This document shows positions 1 to 8,626 of a stretch of 64,000 nucleotides of DNA, in pieces. A model generated the notes under the pieces. It did no database searches, was not told the DNA's origin, and saw only the letters and a list, made by a program, of their open reading frames with translations. The stretch's first letter is position 1. Each line of letters begins with the position of its first letter. The stretch comes from Candidatus Binatia bacterium (GTDB taxonomy: Bacteria > Desulfobacterota > Binatia > UBA12015), in NCBI GenBank assembly GCA_029243485.1, contig JAQWRY010000088.1, forward strand, positions 153,221 through 217,220, given 5' to 3'. Position numbers and translations under genes: made by a program.

Positions 1-192
1 GCCGCCGTCGTAGAGCGTACGCTGCCAGGCCCGGCAGTGCTCGAACCAAACGCGTTCGGCCTCTGGGGTGTGCTTCTGCCCGAAGCCAATCGCTTCGGCC
101 TCGGCGCGCCACGCGAGGCCGTGCGCTTCGAGCCAGGCTCGCGCCTCCGCGCGAAACCTGGCCTCGTCCGTCGTGTCGGCGCGTCGAGTCAC
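1..192 (-). CDS. acyl-CoA dehydrogenase, N-terminal part (runs off window)
   Basis: The first 64 codons of a gene that continues beyond base 1. The peptide opens VTRRADTTDEARFRAEARAW, the usual start of a flavin-dependent acyl-CoA dehydrogenase (helical N-terminal domain, 'eFRaEvRaWL' pattern). The start codon is GTG at 192-190 and overlaps the TGA stop of the upstream acyl-CoA dehydrogenase by four bases (GTGA), so the two are translationally coupled. Adjacent, unequal ACAD genes are typical of the heteromeric enzymes that desaturate steroid and other branched acyl-CoAs. FAD and active-site residues lie outside the window, so the family call rests on the N-terminus and context. Confidence 0.75.
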   Translation of the reverse strand, partial: MTRRADTTDEARFRAEARAWLEAHGLAWRAEAEAIGFGQKHTPEAERVWFEHCRAWQRTLYDGG

Positions 193-1331
193 GGGTGGAT
201 TGTCTCCAACTCGAGCGCGACGCGCTCTCGGTGGAACGCCGGACTTCCGAGAAAGTCGGCATTGAATTGGGCCCGCCGGAGGTAGAGATGCGCGTCGACT
301 TCCCAGGTGAACCCGCTGCCGCCGTGGATCTGAATGTTCTCGAATGCAGCGTCACGGTAGGCATCAGCTACGTAGCTCTTGGCGATACTCGCGACGAAGG
401 GGGCTCGAGCTTCCCCGCGGACGAGGCTCGCGATGGCCTCGTCGGTTGCCGTGCGCGAACCTTCGAACAGGATCCAGAGATCCGCGAGCTTGTGTTTGAT
501 CGCCTGGAACGAGCCGATGGCGCGTCCGAACTGAGTACGCTCGCGGGCAAAGGCAACGGCGGCTTCGACGACAGCGCCGAAGCCGCCCACACTTTCGGCG
601 CAAAGCACGGCCGCGGCCTCCGCGAGCGTCGCCGCGAGTGCGTCGCGCGCGCTCGGGTCGATCTCGATCGTGGGTGCTCGGTGGAAGTCCACCGTCGCGA
701 GACGGCGGGTGCGGTCGAGGGTCTGGAGCCTGCGGCGCGTAACCTCGGGAGCGCTGGGATCGACCGCAACGAGTTGCAGCCGGCCTTCGGGCCCGCCGCG
801 AACGATCACGAGGAGCCGGTCCGCCGAGTGCCCGTCCAGGACAAAGGTCTTCGTTCCCGTCACGGTGCCGCTCTCTTCGTCGCGTGTCATGCAGACCGCG
901 TCGAGATCGAAGCTCCCGTGAGGCTCGACCCAAGCGAGCGTCGCTGTCGTGCCGCGCGCGATCTCAGACAGGAGCTCGTCTCTCGCGCGCCCCGCCGGCG
1001 CGTGGGTCACGGCGCGAGCGGTTAGGATTCCACTTGCGAAGTACGGAGTCGGCGTCAGTGCTCGGCCCAGCTCCTCGGCGACGATCGCAACCTCCGCAAT
1101 GCCGAAGCCCTGGCCGCCGAGGTCCTCGGGGACGGCCAGGCCCGGCAGCGCCATCTCGTTGCACAGTTGCTCCCAGAGTTCCGCACTGAAGCCGTCGTCC
1201 GTTTCCATGCAGCTTCGGACCGCGGGTGGTGGAGCCTCCTTTGCGAGAAAACGACGCAGGGTGTTCCGGAACTCCCTCTGCTCGACCGTTAGGCCCGCGG
1301 CTTCGGTCGCTGTGAACGGTGAGCGGGACAC
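189..1331 (-). CDS. acyl-CoA dehydrogenase
   Basis: 380 residues, the usual length for the family. FAD-dependent alpha,beta-desaturation of an acyl-CoA is the expected reaction. The N-terminal helical domain has the pattern LTVEQREFRNTLRRFLAKEA. The middle carries the beta domain. The C-terminal helical domain has ERTQFGRAIGSFQAIKHKLA (around residue 265), the classic 'R-x-Q-F-G-x-x-I-x-x-F-Q' motif, and IQIHGGSGFTWEVDAHLYLR (around 340), which matches the FAD-binding 'q-hGG-G-t-E' region. The start is GTG, immediately after the TGA of the dehalogenase-like gene (TGAGTG). The stop overlaps the next ACAD start. It is probably one half of a two-subunit ACAD. Substrate unknown. Confidence 0.9.
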   Translation of the reverse strand: MSRSPFTATEAAGLTVEQREFRNTLRRFLAKEAPPPAVRSCMETDDGFSAELWEQLCNEMALPGLAVPEDLGGQGFGIAEVAIVAEELGRALTPTPYFASGILTARAVTHAPAGRARDELLSEIARGTTATLAWVEPHGSFDLDAVCMTRDEESGTVTGTKTFVLDGHSADRLLVIVRGGPEGRLQLVAVDPSAPEVTRRRLQTLDRTRRLATVDFHRAPTIEIDPSARDALAATLAEAAAVLCAESVGGFGAVVEAAVAFARERTQFGRAIGSFQAIKHKLADLWILFEGSRTATDEAIASLVRGEARAPFVASIAKSYVADAYRDAAFENIQIHGGSGFTWEVDAHLYLRRAQFNADFLGSPAFHRERVALELETIHP

Positions 1332-2015
1332 TCAGACGTTCACGGCCGAGCCACCGGCGAAGGGAATGATCTGCCCCGTGATGAAGTTGCTGTTCTCGCT
1401 CGCGAGAAAGAGGGCAAGTTCTGCGCTCTCGCTGCCTTCTGCGAATCGCTCGGTGGGGCAGAGACTTTTCAGGAACGCCTGGAAGCCCTCGCCGTCGACC
1501 TTGTCCTCGGGGTAGTAGTCGGGGTTCTTCACGAAGTTCTGAGCGACCGCGTTGATCTGTACGTTGTGTGACGCCGCCTCGAGGCCGGCGTGCTGTAGGA
1601 ATACGTGCTGGGCGCCCCGTGCGGAAGCGTAGGCCGAGACGGGACCGATCGGGCGGAGCGGCGTCGCGCTCGTGATCGCCACGATCTTCCCGGCGCGGCG
1701 TTCCATCATCTGCGGGAGGACGGCCCGCACGAGGCGCATGAGTGGGTGCACCATGCCGTCGAACGCACCAACCCAGGCTTCGTCCTGGATCTCGACGACA
1801 GGCTGGAGGTCGGCCGGTGTCGAGAGGTTTGCGATCAGGATGTCGACGTGGCCGGCTTCGAGAATGAGCGTGGCGGGTGCCGCGGCGTCGGTCAGATCGC
1901 GCTCGTCCGCGACGACATCCGCACCCTCCTCGCGAAAGAGCGTACAGATGGCCGGTCCCATGTAGTCGCCGGCGCACGTGACGACGGCTCGCTTGCCCGC
2001 AAGGCGCTCTCCCAT
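1332..2015 (-). CDS. halohydrin dehalogenase-like protein (SDR fold)
   Basis: 227 residues with a short-chain dehydrogenase fold, but with the two motifs that separate halohydrin (haloalcohol) dehalogenases from true SDRs. T13-x4-Y18-x-G20 (TCAGDYMG) replaces the glycine-rich NAD(P) loop. The catalytic triad reads S116-x12-Y129-x3-R133, with Arg where SDR reductases have Lys. The stretch ITSATPLRPIGPVSAYASAR aligns by eye with HheC of Agrobacterium (ITSATPFGP...YTSAR). Residues 158-170 (VAQNFVKNPDYYP) sit where HheC has its halide-site loop. These enzymes convert vicinal haloalcohols to epoxides plus halide, and open epoxides with small anions, without a cofactor. The gene lies directly upstream of two ACAD genes with no gap. 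The halogenated substrate is an inference; loss of function or an altered role is possible. Confidence 0.85.
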   Translation of the reverse strand: MGERLAGKRAVVTCAGDYMGPAICTLFREEGADVVADERDLTDAAAPATLILEAGHVDILIANLSTPADLQPVVEIQDEAWVGAFDGMVHPLMRLVRAVLPQMMERRAGKIVAITSATPLRPIGPVSAYASARGAQHVFLQHAGLEAASHNVQINAVAQNFVKNPDYYPEDKVDGEGFQAFLKSLCPTERFAEGSESAELALFLASENSNFITGQIIPFAGGSAVNV

Positions 2016-2069
2016 GAGGGTGCGTCTACCACGAAGAGGGTGGGGGAGGGGAAGGGCGACGGCGAAGGA

Positions 2070-2570
2070 TTAGGGCCGCAGGCCTTGAAGTAGTTTCTCG
2101 CTGCCCGGCTCGGGGACGATTCCGACCAGGACCGCGTGCGTGCCGAGCACATCGACGGAGACGTTCATCCGGTGGGCCTGCGAGTCCACCGTGATCGCCG
2201 CTTCGGCCTTCGCCTCCAGGGCGAGTTCATCGGTGCTAATCGGCGCGTCGGACGGCTCGGTCGGCAGGTACGAACTGAACGACGCCAGGCCGGACACGCC
2301 GCGGGCCGCATTCTCGAGCGCCGAGCGCTCCTCGCCGTTCTTCACCCAGCCGACCAGATAGGCGTGCCCGCCGAAGACGTAAGGGGAGATGGAAAGGGCG
2401 GTGACGGGATCCGCCTCGACGAGTGCCCTGCGCAGCGAGGTCCGCAGCATCTTGTCATGGACGAATGCGAGCGGCTGCTCGGGGTTTCGCGCCGCTTGAA
2501 GCATCCTCCGGTAGGGGAGAAATCCGATCGCCGGAGAGACGCCTGCGGTGAGCAGCATCGTGACCACCAT
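2070..2570 (-). CDS. BON-domain protein, probably exported
   Basis: 166 residues. The N-terminus is hydrophobic (MVVTMLLTAGVSPAIGFL), a signal peptide or anchor. Two BON-like repeats follow: about residues 45-100 (AYLVGWVKNGEERSALENAA) and 115-160 (HAVLVGIVPEPGSEKLLQGL). BON domains occur in OsmY and DolP-type periplasmic proteins that bind membranes. The start chosen is the only ATG that keeps the hydrophobic segment. The frame stays open upstream but has no start codon there, so an N-terminal frameshift is possible. The gene lies between the carboxylase and dehalogenase genes on the same strand, 54 bases upstream of the latter. Confidence 0.6.
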   Translation of the reverse strand: MVVTMLLTAGVSPAIGFLPYRRMLQAARNPEQPLAFVHDKMLRTSLRRALVEADPVTALSISPYVFGGHAYLVGWVKNGEERSALENAARGVSGLASFSSYLPTEPSDAPISTDELALEAKAEAAITVDSQAHRMNVSVDVLGTHAVLVGIVPEPGSEKLLQGLRP

Positions 2571-2760
2571 GGCCCCACTCGCGATGATCCGTGTCCAATC
2601 GCTCGTCCTGCCGTGCCGCCCCCTCGAAGCCGTTCCGGCCCTGATAGCCGAGGTCGAGATACGGCTGGAGGGCTGAGCTCAGGGCCTCGAGCTCGGAGTT
2701 CTCGAGGATGACGAACCTGTACTCCCGATAGTGGGCAAGCTGTTCTTCGGTGGAGTCCAT
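2455..2760 (-). CDS. possible small protein overlapping the BON gene
   Basis: 101-codon frame beginning MDSTEEQLAHYREYRFVILE. The first ~45 residues have a plausible protein composition, but the rest is Arg/His-rich and overlaps the BON gene out of frame, as expected of a shadow. Either a short real gene ends up in non-functional sequence, or the true gene starts here and shifts frame near 2600-2660 into the BON frame, whose upstream sequence also looks coding. No family recognised. Low certainty. Confidence 0.3.
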   Translation of the reverse strand: MDSTEEQLAHYREYRFVILENSELEALSSALQPYLDLGYQGRNGFEGAARQDERLDTDHREWGHGGHDAAHRRRLSGDRISPLPEDASSGAKPRAAARIRP

Positions 2761-2809
2761 TCGCGGTTCGAGTTTACTCCCGCCGCGAGACGGATGTTAC
2801 GGCGCTGCG

Positions 2810-5563
2810 CTAGAGGAGCCCGAGTGTGACTTCGCGGCGACGGGTTGTGATGGTTTCCGGAGACTCCGGTTCGAAGCGCTCATCCGGCTCGATCTTGAAG
2901 ATCGGCTGGCCTTTGGCCACGACCGTCGCGTCCTGATCTACCATGAGGTTCTTCGTGATGGTTCCGGAGAACGGCACGGAGACCTTGTTGAACATCTTCA
3001 TCACCTCGATGATGAAGAGCGGCTCACCGGCCTCGAAGTGATCTCCCACGTCGATGAGCTGAGGCATGTGCGGAGCCTCGCGCGCGTAGAAAGTGCCACC
3101 CATCGGCGTCACGATCTCATCGGCGCTTGCCTGCGGCGGCGGTGCCAGCGCCCGGAGATTCGGAACCATGGCTTCTTCGTCGAGGAATCGCTCCGGGAAC
3201 ACAGGGACGAGGTCGTCGCCGACGGTGATCTCGAGAAAGCCCGAGTGCGCCCCGATTCGAGGGATGAGGAGCATAAGATCGAGTCCGACCTGGAATCCGC
3301 GGTGGGCGGCGACAGCGCGCTTCCACAACTCGTCGTCACCTTCGGTCAGCTTCTTGGACGGCTTCTCCGAAAAGAGTTTCTCGAGCTCGGCCGCCGTCCG
3401 TGCGCCCGTGCGCTTCTCGACCTCGGCATAGAACGCGAGCGCCGAGTCCATGATGTCCTGATCGTGGTCCCAGATGCGCTCGGAGGGCGGCTTCGCGCCG
3501 ACGTGCTCGAGGTCGAGGAATTGGTAGAGCCGTTCGAGGAAGTGCACTGGGTTGTCGACAAATCGGACTTCGCCATCGCCGTGGGCGAACAGGTCGCCGT
3601 CGTATCGGCCGAGGAAGCCTCCAAGGACGTGTGAGTTCTCGAGGAGCTTCGCAATCGGGCGCAGAAGCAGGGTTTGCTTCGTTGCCAGAATCTTGCGCGC
3701 CTCGGCATCGGGCTGCTTCTTCACCAGCTCTGCGACGGCGATGTCGAGATCCACGTCGTCGACGATCTTCTGCAGCGAGCCGACGGCGGCGAGGAAGGGC
3801 TGCATGAACCCGGTGGTCGGTTCGGCCATCACGCCCTTGCCGAGGAACCACTGCACCAGTCCGTAGTGCACCGGGAGGTTCGTCTGCAGGTCATCGCCTC
3901 GCAGGGAGGTGCGGCGAAGAACTTCGGCCATTCGTTCGTAGTTGTCGCGCCGGTTCGTGCCGTCGGTGAGGACGAGCGCGACGTTCGAGTCGTACGCACC
4001 GGCGAGCCGGTAGAAGATGAACGCGCCCGTGTCCGGGTTCCGCGTGCCGATCCCCTGATCGAAGCGGATCTCGCCGGCGATCGGCGGCGACCACGAGCGG
4101 ATCATGCCGCCGGCGTGCGGCTGTAGTGCTTGGTTGGTCGCGTTGATGCGGACCTCGAGACCGGAGACGTTTCGCACCGTGCGTTCGGGCTTGGGCATGC
4201 GATCGCCATGTGACGCGAGCAGGCACATCGCTTCGATCAGGTCCTCGACGTAGTACGATTCCCCGGCATCGTCGGGATTCGTGAACTTCAGCCGGTAGGC
4301 GAGCTCGGTCACGACGTGCTCGACCTGGATCCGGGTGTTCATCTCCATGAAGAAGTGGTCGAAGCCCGAGATGATGCACTCGAAGGTGGAGACCGAGTTG
4401 AGGCCGGTGGCTTCACCGAAGCGCTCGCCCTCTTTCTCCATGCGATCGAGGCAGCCTTTGTCGCCCGTGAGGATCTCGACGGCCTTCTTCTGGCTCGCTG
4501 CGCTCGCGAGCGCGATCTCGGCATCGAGGAGTTCGGCCGTGAGCGAGACTTCCAACAGTTTCTGCTCGTGCATTTGCACCGAGCAATCGCGTCCGCCGAG
4601 GGCGACGCACCAGGAGCCGTTGCCGATGAGCTGGATCTCGTTGTGGCGGGTGCTCTCGATGTTGAGCTCGACCAGGAAGTTCCGATTCGAGCCGGGCTCG
4701 ACGACCTTGGATTCGGCGAGCACATCCATCACGGCCGCATCGATCTCATCGGGCGACGAGACGACGCGCTGGCCCTTCCCGCCGCCGCCGCCGATGTGCT
4801 TGAAGCGGATGCGGTAGCCGGCGTGGCTCTCCCACATCTCGGCGCTGATCGTCGCGGCCATCGCCTGGAGTTCGGCAATTGTGACGAGCTCGACCGTCGC
4901 GCCGTAGGCCTCCTGGAGGAGGTTCTCGCCGTTCTCTTCGACCGTCTGGTCGCCGTCCCACTTGAAGGTGAGATTGTGCCTTTTCGCGAGCTTCTCGAGG
5001 CCGCCTTTGTCCTTCGCGGTCTTGGCGAGTGCGCGCGAGCTGATGTCGTCGACGCCCGGAATGATGGCGTTCCCGAGGCTGCGGGCGAGCTTCTTGGCTT
5101 CGTCCTTGGCGCCGGCTCGGCGCGCGACTTGGGAAGACGGACCTACGAAGCCGAGTCCGGCCTTCTCGATGGCCTCGATGAACTCGGCGTCCTCGGCCAT
5201 GAATCCGTAGCCGGCGAAGAGGTGCGTGTATCCGCGGCTCTTTGCGATTTCGATGATCTCATCGATGCGCTCGAGCTTCTCTTCTTGGCCGCTGCCCATG
5301 TAGTCCGCGACCCGATGGACATTGGAAGGGAAGCGAAGGCTGCGGAGTTCCGGGGCAAGGCAGCGCGCGTACGTGACCGAGTCTTTCTCGGAAAGCAGCA
5401 TGCCGTACTCGCCGACACCGATCCGGTCGAAGACCTCGAAGGCTTCCTGACGGACCGGGCCGCGGCAGACGACGAGGATCTTCATCTCCGCGAGGGAGAA
5501 CGAATCGATCCAGCTGGAACCGGCGTTGCCGGGGGCGATGGGTTCGAGCTTTCGATCCAACAC
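2810..5563 (-). CDS. acyl-CoA carboxylase: fused biotin carboxylase and biotin carrier
   Basis: 917 residues, clearly longer than the usual ~650-670-residue alpha subunits. The N-terminal biotin carboxylase part (from about residue 27, MKILVVCRGPVRQEAF) has an ATP-grasp domain with the glycine loop HIGGGGGKGQRVV and the signature FMEMNTRIQVEHVVTE. An extra ~60 residues sit just before the glycine loop. A ~220-residue linker follows, then a biotinyl domain with EVMKMFNK (biotinylated Lys) near residue 850. It should charge biotin with CO2 for the neighbouring carboxyltransferase, acting on acetyl-, propionyl- or a related acyl-CoA. Start is GTG at 5563 with GGGAG eight bases upstream, 13 bases after the stop of the beta subunit. 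Substrate not determinable by eye. Confidence 0.88.
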   Translation of the reverse strand: MLDRKLEPIAPGNAGSSWIDSFSLAEMKILVVCRGPVRQEAFEVFDRIGVGEYGMLLSEKDSVTYARCLAPELRSLRFPSNVHRVADYMGSGQEEKLERIDEIIEIAKSRGYTHLFAGYGFMAEDAEFIEAIEKAGLGFVGPSSQVARRAGAKDEAKKLARSLGNAIIPGVDDISSRALAKTAKDKGGLEKLAKRHNLTFKWDGDQTVEENGENLLQEAYGATVELVTIAELQAMAATISAEMWESHAGYRIRFKHIGGGGGKGQRVVSSPDEIDAAVMDVLAESKVVEPGSNRNFLVELNIESTRHNEIQLIGNGSWCVALGGRDCSVQMHEQKLLEVSLTAELLDAEIALASAASQKKAVEILTGDKGCLDRMEKEGERFGEATGLNSVSTFECIISGFDHFFMEMNTRIQVEHVVTELAYRLKFTNPDDAGESYYVEDLIEAMCLLASHGDRMPKPERTVRNVSGLEVRINATNQALQPHAGGMIRSWSPPIAGEIRFDQGIGTRNPDTGAFIFYRLAGAYDSNVALVLTDGTNRRDNYERMAEVLRRTSLRGDDLQTNLPVHYGLVQWFLGKGVMAEPTTGFMQPFLAAVGSLQKIVDDVDLDIAVAELVKKQPDAEARKILATKQTLLLRPIAKLLENSHVLGGFLGRYDGDLFAHGDGEVRFVDNPVHFLERLYQFLDLEHVGAKPPSERIWDHDQDIMDSALAFYAEVEKRTGARTAAELEKLFSEKPSKKLTEGDDELWKRAVAAHRGFQVGLDLMLLIPRIGAHSGFLEITVGDDLVPVFPERFLDEEAMVPNLRALAPPPQASADEIVTPMGGTFYAREAPHMPQLIDVGDHFEAGEPLFIIEVMKMFNKVSVPFSGTITKNLMVDQDATVVAKGQPIFKIEPDERFEPESPETITTRRREVTLGLL

Positions 5564-5576
5564 GTGCAGGCTCCCT

Positions 5577-7244
5577 TTACTCGAACTCGCGCTGCGGGCC
5601 GCTCATCGCCGTGGGCGTGTACGTCCTCATGAGAAAATCCAGGTTCTTCGCCAGCACCCGGCGGCTCGTGCCCGGCATGACGATTCGCGAGATGGAGCCG
5701 AGGGACAGCGCTTCCTTCGGGTTCATCAATTCGCGTTCGTAACGATTGGTTAGTTCGGCCAGCGCGGCGTCGCGTTCGGCGGCCGCCTCCTCCTGGGAGG
5801 CGCCGCCCGCGACGGCCTTCTTGTAGGCGGCTTCCGCGGCGCGCATCTCGTTCTTGTAGACAAATTCCTTGCCGCCGCCGGGCCCCATGACCGCGACGCG
5901 TGCATGCGGCATGGTGAAGACGGTGTTAGCGCCGACGAAGTGGGAGTTGTAGCTCGCGTACGCGCCGCCGAACGCGTTGCGAATGATCAACGTCATCGAC
6001 GGGGTGCGGAGGTCGATGATCGAGTCCAGGAACTTCCGACCCTCGAGGACGATGCCGCGGGATTCCTGCTCACTGCCGGGCAGGAAGCCCGTCGTATCCT
6101 CGAGAAAGATCATCGGGATGTTGTAGACGTTGCAGAACCGGATGAATCGGGTGCCCTTCCGTGCGGCGTGGACGTCGATCTGGCCGGACGAGACGTGCGA
6201 GTTGTTGGCCACGAACCCGACGACGTGGCCACCAATACGGCCGAACGCGGTGACGAGGTTGCGCGCGCGAGCCTCCTGCAGCTCAAAGTACTCGCCGTGA
6301 TCGCAGATCTGCTGCATGAACAGCGTGATGTCGAGCGGAGCGTTCATGCCCGCGGGCGAGTTGAACGTCTTCCGGAAGAGGATGTCCTCTTCGACCGTGA
6401 AGCGATCGATGGGGTCGGAGGTCGGCGCGAAGGGTGCGGCGGTGTGATTGTTGTCGGGCAGGTAACCGAGGAGTCGGATCGCCGTTCGGAGCGAGCCCAG
6501 CTCGTCGTTCGTCGTGACGTCGCAGACACCGTTCATTCCGTGGATGCCCGGTCCGCCGAGGTCCTCGGCGGAGACGTCTTCTCCCAGAGCGCTCTTCACG
6601 ACGCCGGGACCGGTCAGCCCGATGAAGGTATCTTCGCACTGGATCATGAACGATCCCTGGCGAGGCAGGTAGGAGCCGCCGCCGGCGTTGTAGCCGAACA
6701 TGAGACTGATGCTCGGCACGACGCCGCTGATCCGGCGTAGCGCAGTGAACGCTTCGCTGTAGCCGTCGAGCCCGCCGACGCCTGCGGGAACGAACGCGCC
6801 CGCGGAGTCGTTCATGCCGATCAGCGGAATGCCGCGCTCACCGGCCATGTAGATGAGGCGAGCGAGCTTCGCGCCGTTCGTCGCGTCCATCGAGCCGGCG
6901 CGCAGAGTGAAGTCGTGTCCGTAGACGGCGACGTCGCGGCCGCCGATGTCGAGGATGCCGCAGACCAGCGAGGCGCCGTCGAGGTTCGGGCCCCAGTTCT
7001 GCCAGAACAGGTTCGGTTCTTTCTCGGTCAGCACTTTGATGCGCTCGAAGACCGTCATCCGGTCCTTGGAGTGCTGAACGCGGATGCGGGCGAGGCCGCC
7101 GCCGTCCATGGGCTTGTCGAGGAGCTCCTGCCCGAGGCTGAGGGCCGCGTCGTACACCGTGCCTCCCGTGTGGACGGGACCCGTGGGGGCAGGGGGCGGC
7201 GCGAAGGGATTGTCCAGCGAATAGGTCGGGTTTGTGGCTTCCAT
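5577..7244 (-). CDS. acyl-CoA carboxylase beta (carboxyltransferase) subunit
   Basis: 555 residues, a complete carboxyltransferase with N- and C-lobes as in PccB/AccD5-type proteins. Evidence includes [20 protein letters not shown] in the N-lobe, the acyl-CoA pocket [20 protein letters not shown], and the C-lobe stretches [15 protein letters not shown] and [13 protein letters not shown] (second oxyanion region). The ATG at 7244 was chosen because GGAG lies five bases upstream; an in-frame extension to 7325 has no such site. The gene is first in the run 7244 to 1 on this strand and lies 13 bases from the biotin-carboxylase fusion, so the two form one enzyme. Divergent to the enoyl-CoA hydratase. 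Confidence 0.93.
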   Translation of the reverse strand: MEATNPTYSLDNPFAPPPAPTGPVHTGGTVYDAALSLGQELLDKPMDGGGLARIRVQHSKDRMTVFERIKVLTEKEPNLFWQNWGPNLDGASLVCGILDIGGRDVAVYGHDFTLRAGSMDATNGAKLARLIYMAGERGIPLIGMNDSAGAFVPAGVGGLDGYSEAFTALRRISGVVPSISLMFGYNAGGGSYLPRQGSFMIQCEDTFIGLTGPGVVKSALGEDVSAEDLGGPGIHGMNGVCDVTTNDELGSLRTAIRLLGYLPDNNHTAAPFAPTSDPIDRFTVEEDILFRKTFNSPAGMNAPLDITLFMQQICDHGEYFELQEARARNLVTAFGRIGGHVVGFVANNSHVSSGQIDVHAARKGTRFIRFCNVYNIPMIFLEDTTGFLPGSEQESRGIVLEGRKFLDSIIDLRTPSMTLIIRNAFGGAYASYNSHFVGANTVFTMPHARVAVMGPGGGKEFVYKNEMRAAEAAYKKAVAGGASQEEAAAERDAALAELTNRYERELMNPKEALSLGSISRIVMPGTSRRVLAKNLDFLMRTYTPTAMSGPQREFE

Positions 7245-7386
7245 GGGTCTCCGATCGGTTCGAGCCCCTCCCTTTAACAAAAGATGCGGGGAAGCCATCC
7301 GAATCCGGACCGGCTCTGTAAGCATCTGAAACTACAGGGAATTCGGACGTCTTTTCATCTCTGGCCGGTGGTGCGAAGGTCGCCCG

Positions 7387-8169
7387 ATGGCATCCCATGA
7401 ATTCATCGAGGTCGACGAGGCCGCCCCGGGGGTCTGTCGGATCACCCTCAGCCGCCCCGAGAAGCGCAACGCCATCAACAACGCGATGCGCGGCGAGCTC
7501 CTCGCCGCTCTGCAGGCGGCGGATCGAGACGACGCGGTCCGGGTCTCGATCCTGCGTGGGGCGGGGACCTGCTTCTCGTCGGGCTACGACATCAAGTCGG
7601 ACCTGGGTGCGGACCAGCCGTACTTCACCGCCGACGTCGGCATGCAATGGGCGCGGCATGTGGCGGAGGGCTGGATGTCGTTGTGGGATCTGGCGAAGCC
7701 GGTCATCGCGCAAGTCCATGGCTACGCTCTCGCGGGCGGGTTGGAACTCGTGGGCGCGTGCGATCTCGCGTACGCCGCCCGTGATGCGCGCTTTGCCCAC
7801 CCGGTCCTTCGTGTCGCCGGAGTCCCGGACTTCGCGTGGTTTCCGGTCGCCATGGCCCCGCGGCACGCGATGGAGCTGCACGTGGCCGGGCGCGAGTACG
7901 ACGGCGACGAGGCCGAGCGGGTCGGCATGATCAACCAGGCGTTCCCGCCCGAAGAGCTCGAAGCGCGGGTTCTCCAGATTGCGCAACGAATTACCGAGGT
8001 TCCGCCGGCGGTGGTGACGGTGAACAAGCGACTCGTTCACTCCGCCGTCGAGGCGCGCGGCGGTCGGAGCGTGATCCGCACCGCGGCGGACCTCCAGGCG
8101 GGGCCGCACATGCAGGCGCTCGGCCAGATGAGCGGCGCCGCTCTCAGCGATCAGGTGAAGAAGGCATAG
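7387..8169 (+). CDS. enoyl-CoA hydratase/isomerase family protein
   Basis: 260 residues, normal for the crotonase fold. Recognisable parts are the N-terminal strand VCRITLSRPEKRNAINNAMR, the first oxyanion-hole segment CFSSGYDIKSD, and the second, VIAQVHGYALAGGLELVGAC, with Gly-Gly at the oxyanion hole. Family members hydrate or isomerise enoyl-CoAs, but some hydrolyse or decarboxylate CoA esters, so the exact reaction is open. The gene is divergent from the carboxylase operon, with 142 bases between the starts and an AAGG element upstream of the ATG. Confidence 0.88.
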   Translation: MASHEFIEVDEAAPGVCRITLSRPEKRNAINNAMRGELLAALQAADRDDAVRVSILRGAGTCFSSGYDIKSDLGADQPYFTADVGMQWARHVAEGWMSLWDLAKPVIAQVHGYALAGGLELVGACDLAYAARDARFAHPVLRVAGVPDFAWFPVAMAPRHAMELHVAGREYDGDEAERVGMINQAFPPEELEARVLQIAQRITEVPPAVVTVNKRLVHSAVEARGGRSVIRTAADLQAGPHMQALGQMSGAALSDQVKKA

Positions 8170-8219
8170 GGCGAGCGGCGCTTGACCGCACTTCGGCGAC
8201 CGCACTAGCACTTGGAGTG

Positions 8220-8611
8220 ATGTCGGATGAGCGCCATCGGCACTTTCGGTTGAGATACCCAATTCCCGTTCGACCCCCGATCGAGATCGACGGAAACGTG
8301 TTCTCGGTAGTCAATCTCTCCGAGAGGGGCCTCAGGTTTCACGCGAGTCGGAGCACGTACCTGGCGACGGGGACGAACGTCGCCAGGAGGATCAGGTCCT
8401 CGACCTGGTGCCTGCCGTACCGGTGTTCGCCGCAGAGGTTCTGCGGACGGCTGCCGGGGAACCCGTCGCGGCGAGGGTTCTCCTCACTCGGCGCCCGGCG
8501 CTCGCCTTCGATCGCATCGACTTCGCGCTCTTCGAACCGGTCGAGATCGCGTACGAGTTTCTCCCGCGACTGGGGCAGACGTCCGACGCGAAGCTCGTCC
8601 TGTCTCCGTGA
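8220..8611 (+). pseudogene. PilZ-domain protein, frameshifted
   Basis: The first ~50 codons from the ATG at 8220 encode a PilZ N-terminus: RHRHFRLRYPIPV (basic motif) followed by VVNLSERGLRFHA, which contains the N-x-S-x-x-G part of the cyclic-di-GMP binding motif. After about base 8380 the coding signal moves to another frame (QEDQVLDLVPAVPVFAAEV...) and runs to the stop at 8611, giving the remaining beta-barrel-like portion. A single-base indel near 8370-8390 would join them into a ~130-residue PilZ protein. It may be a real lesion or an assembly error; the downstream half is otherwise intact. It starts 50 bases after the enoyl-CoA hydratase on the same strand. Confidence 0.65.
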
Positions 8612-8626
8612 GTCGCGGGCAGCAGG

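Noticed and set aside
1332-2015. Ordinary SDR oxidoreductase call
   Set aside because: The Lys of Y-x3-K is Arg and the glycine-rich cofactor loop is replaced; both changes match halohydrin dehalogenases instead.
4316-5632. 438-codon plus-strand frame opposite biotin carboxylase
   Set aside because: Arg/Ala/Glu-rich antisense product with no domain; the ATP-grasp gene is on the other strand.
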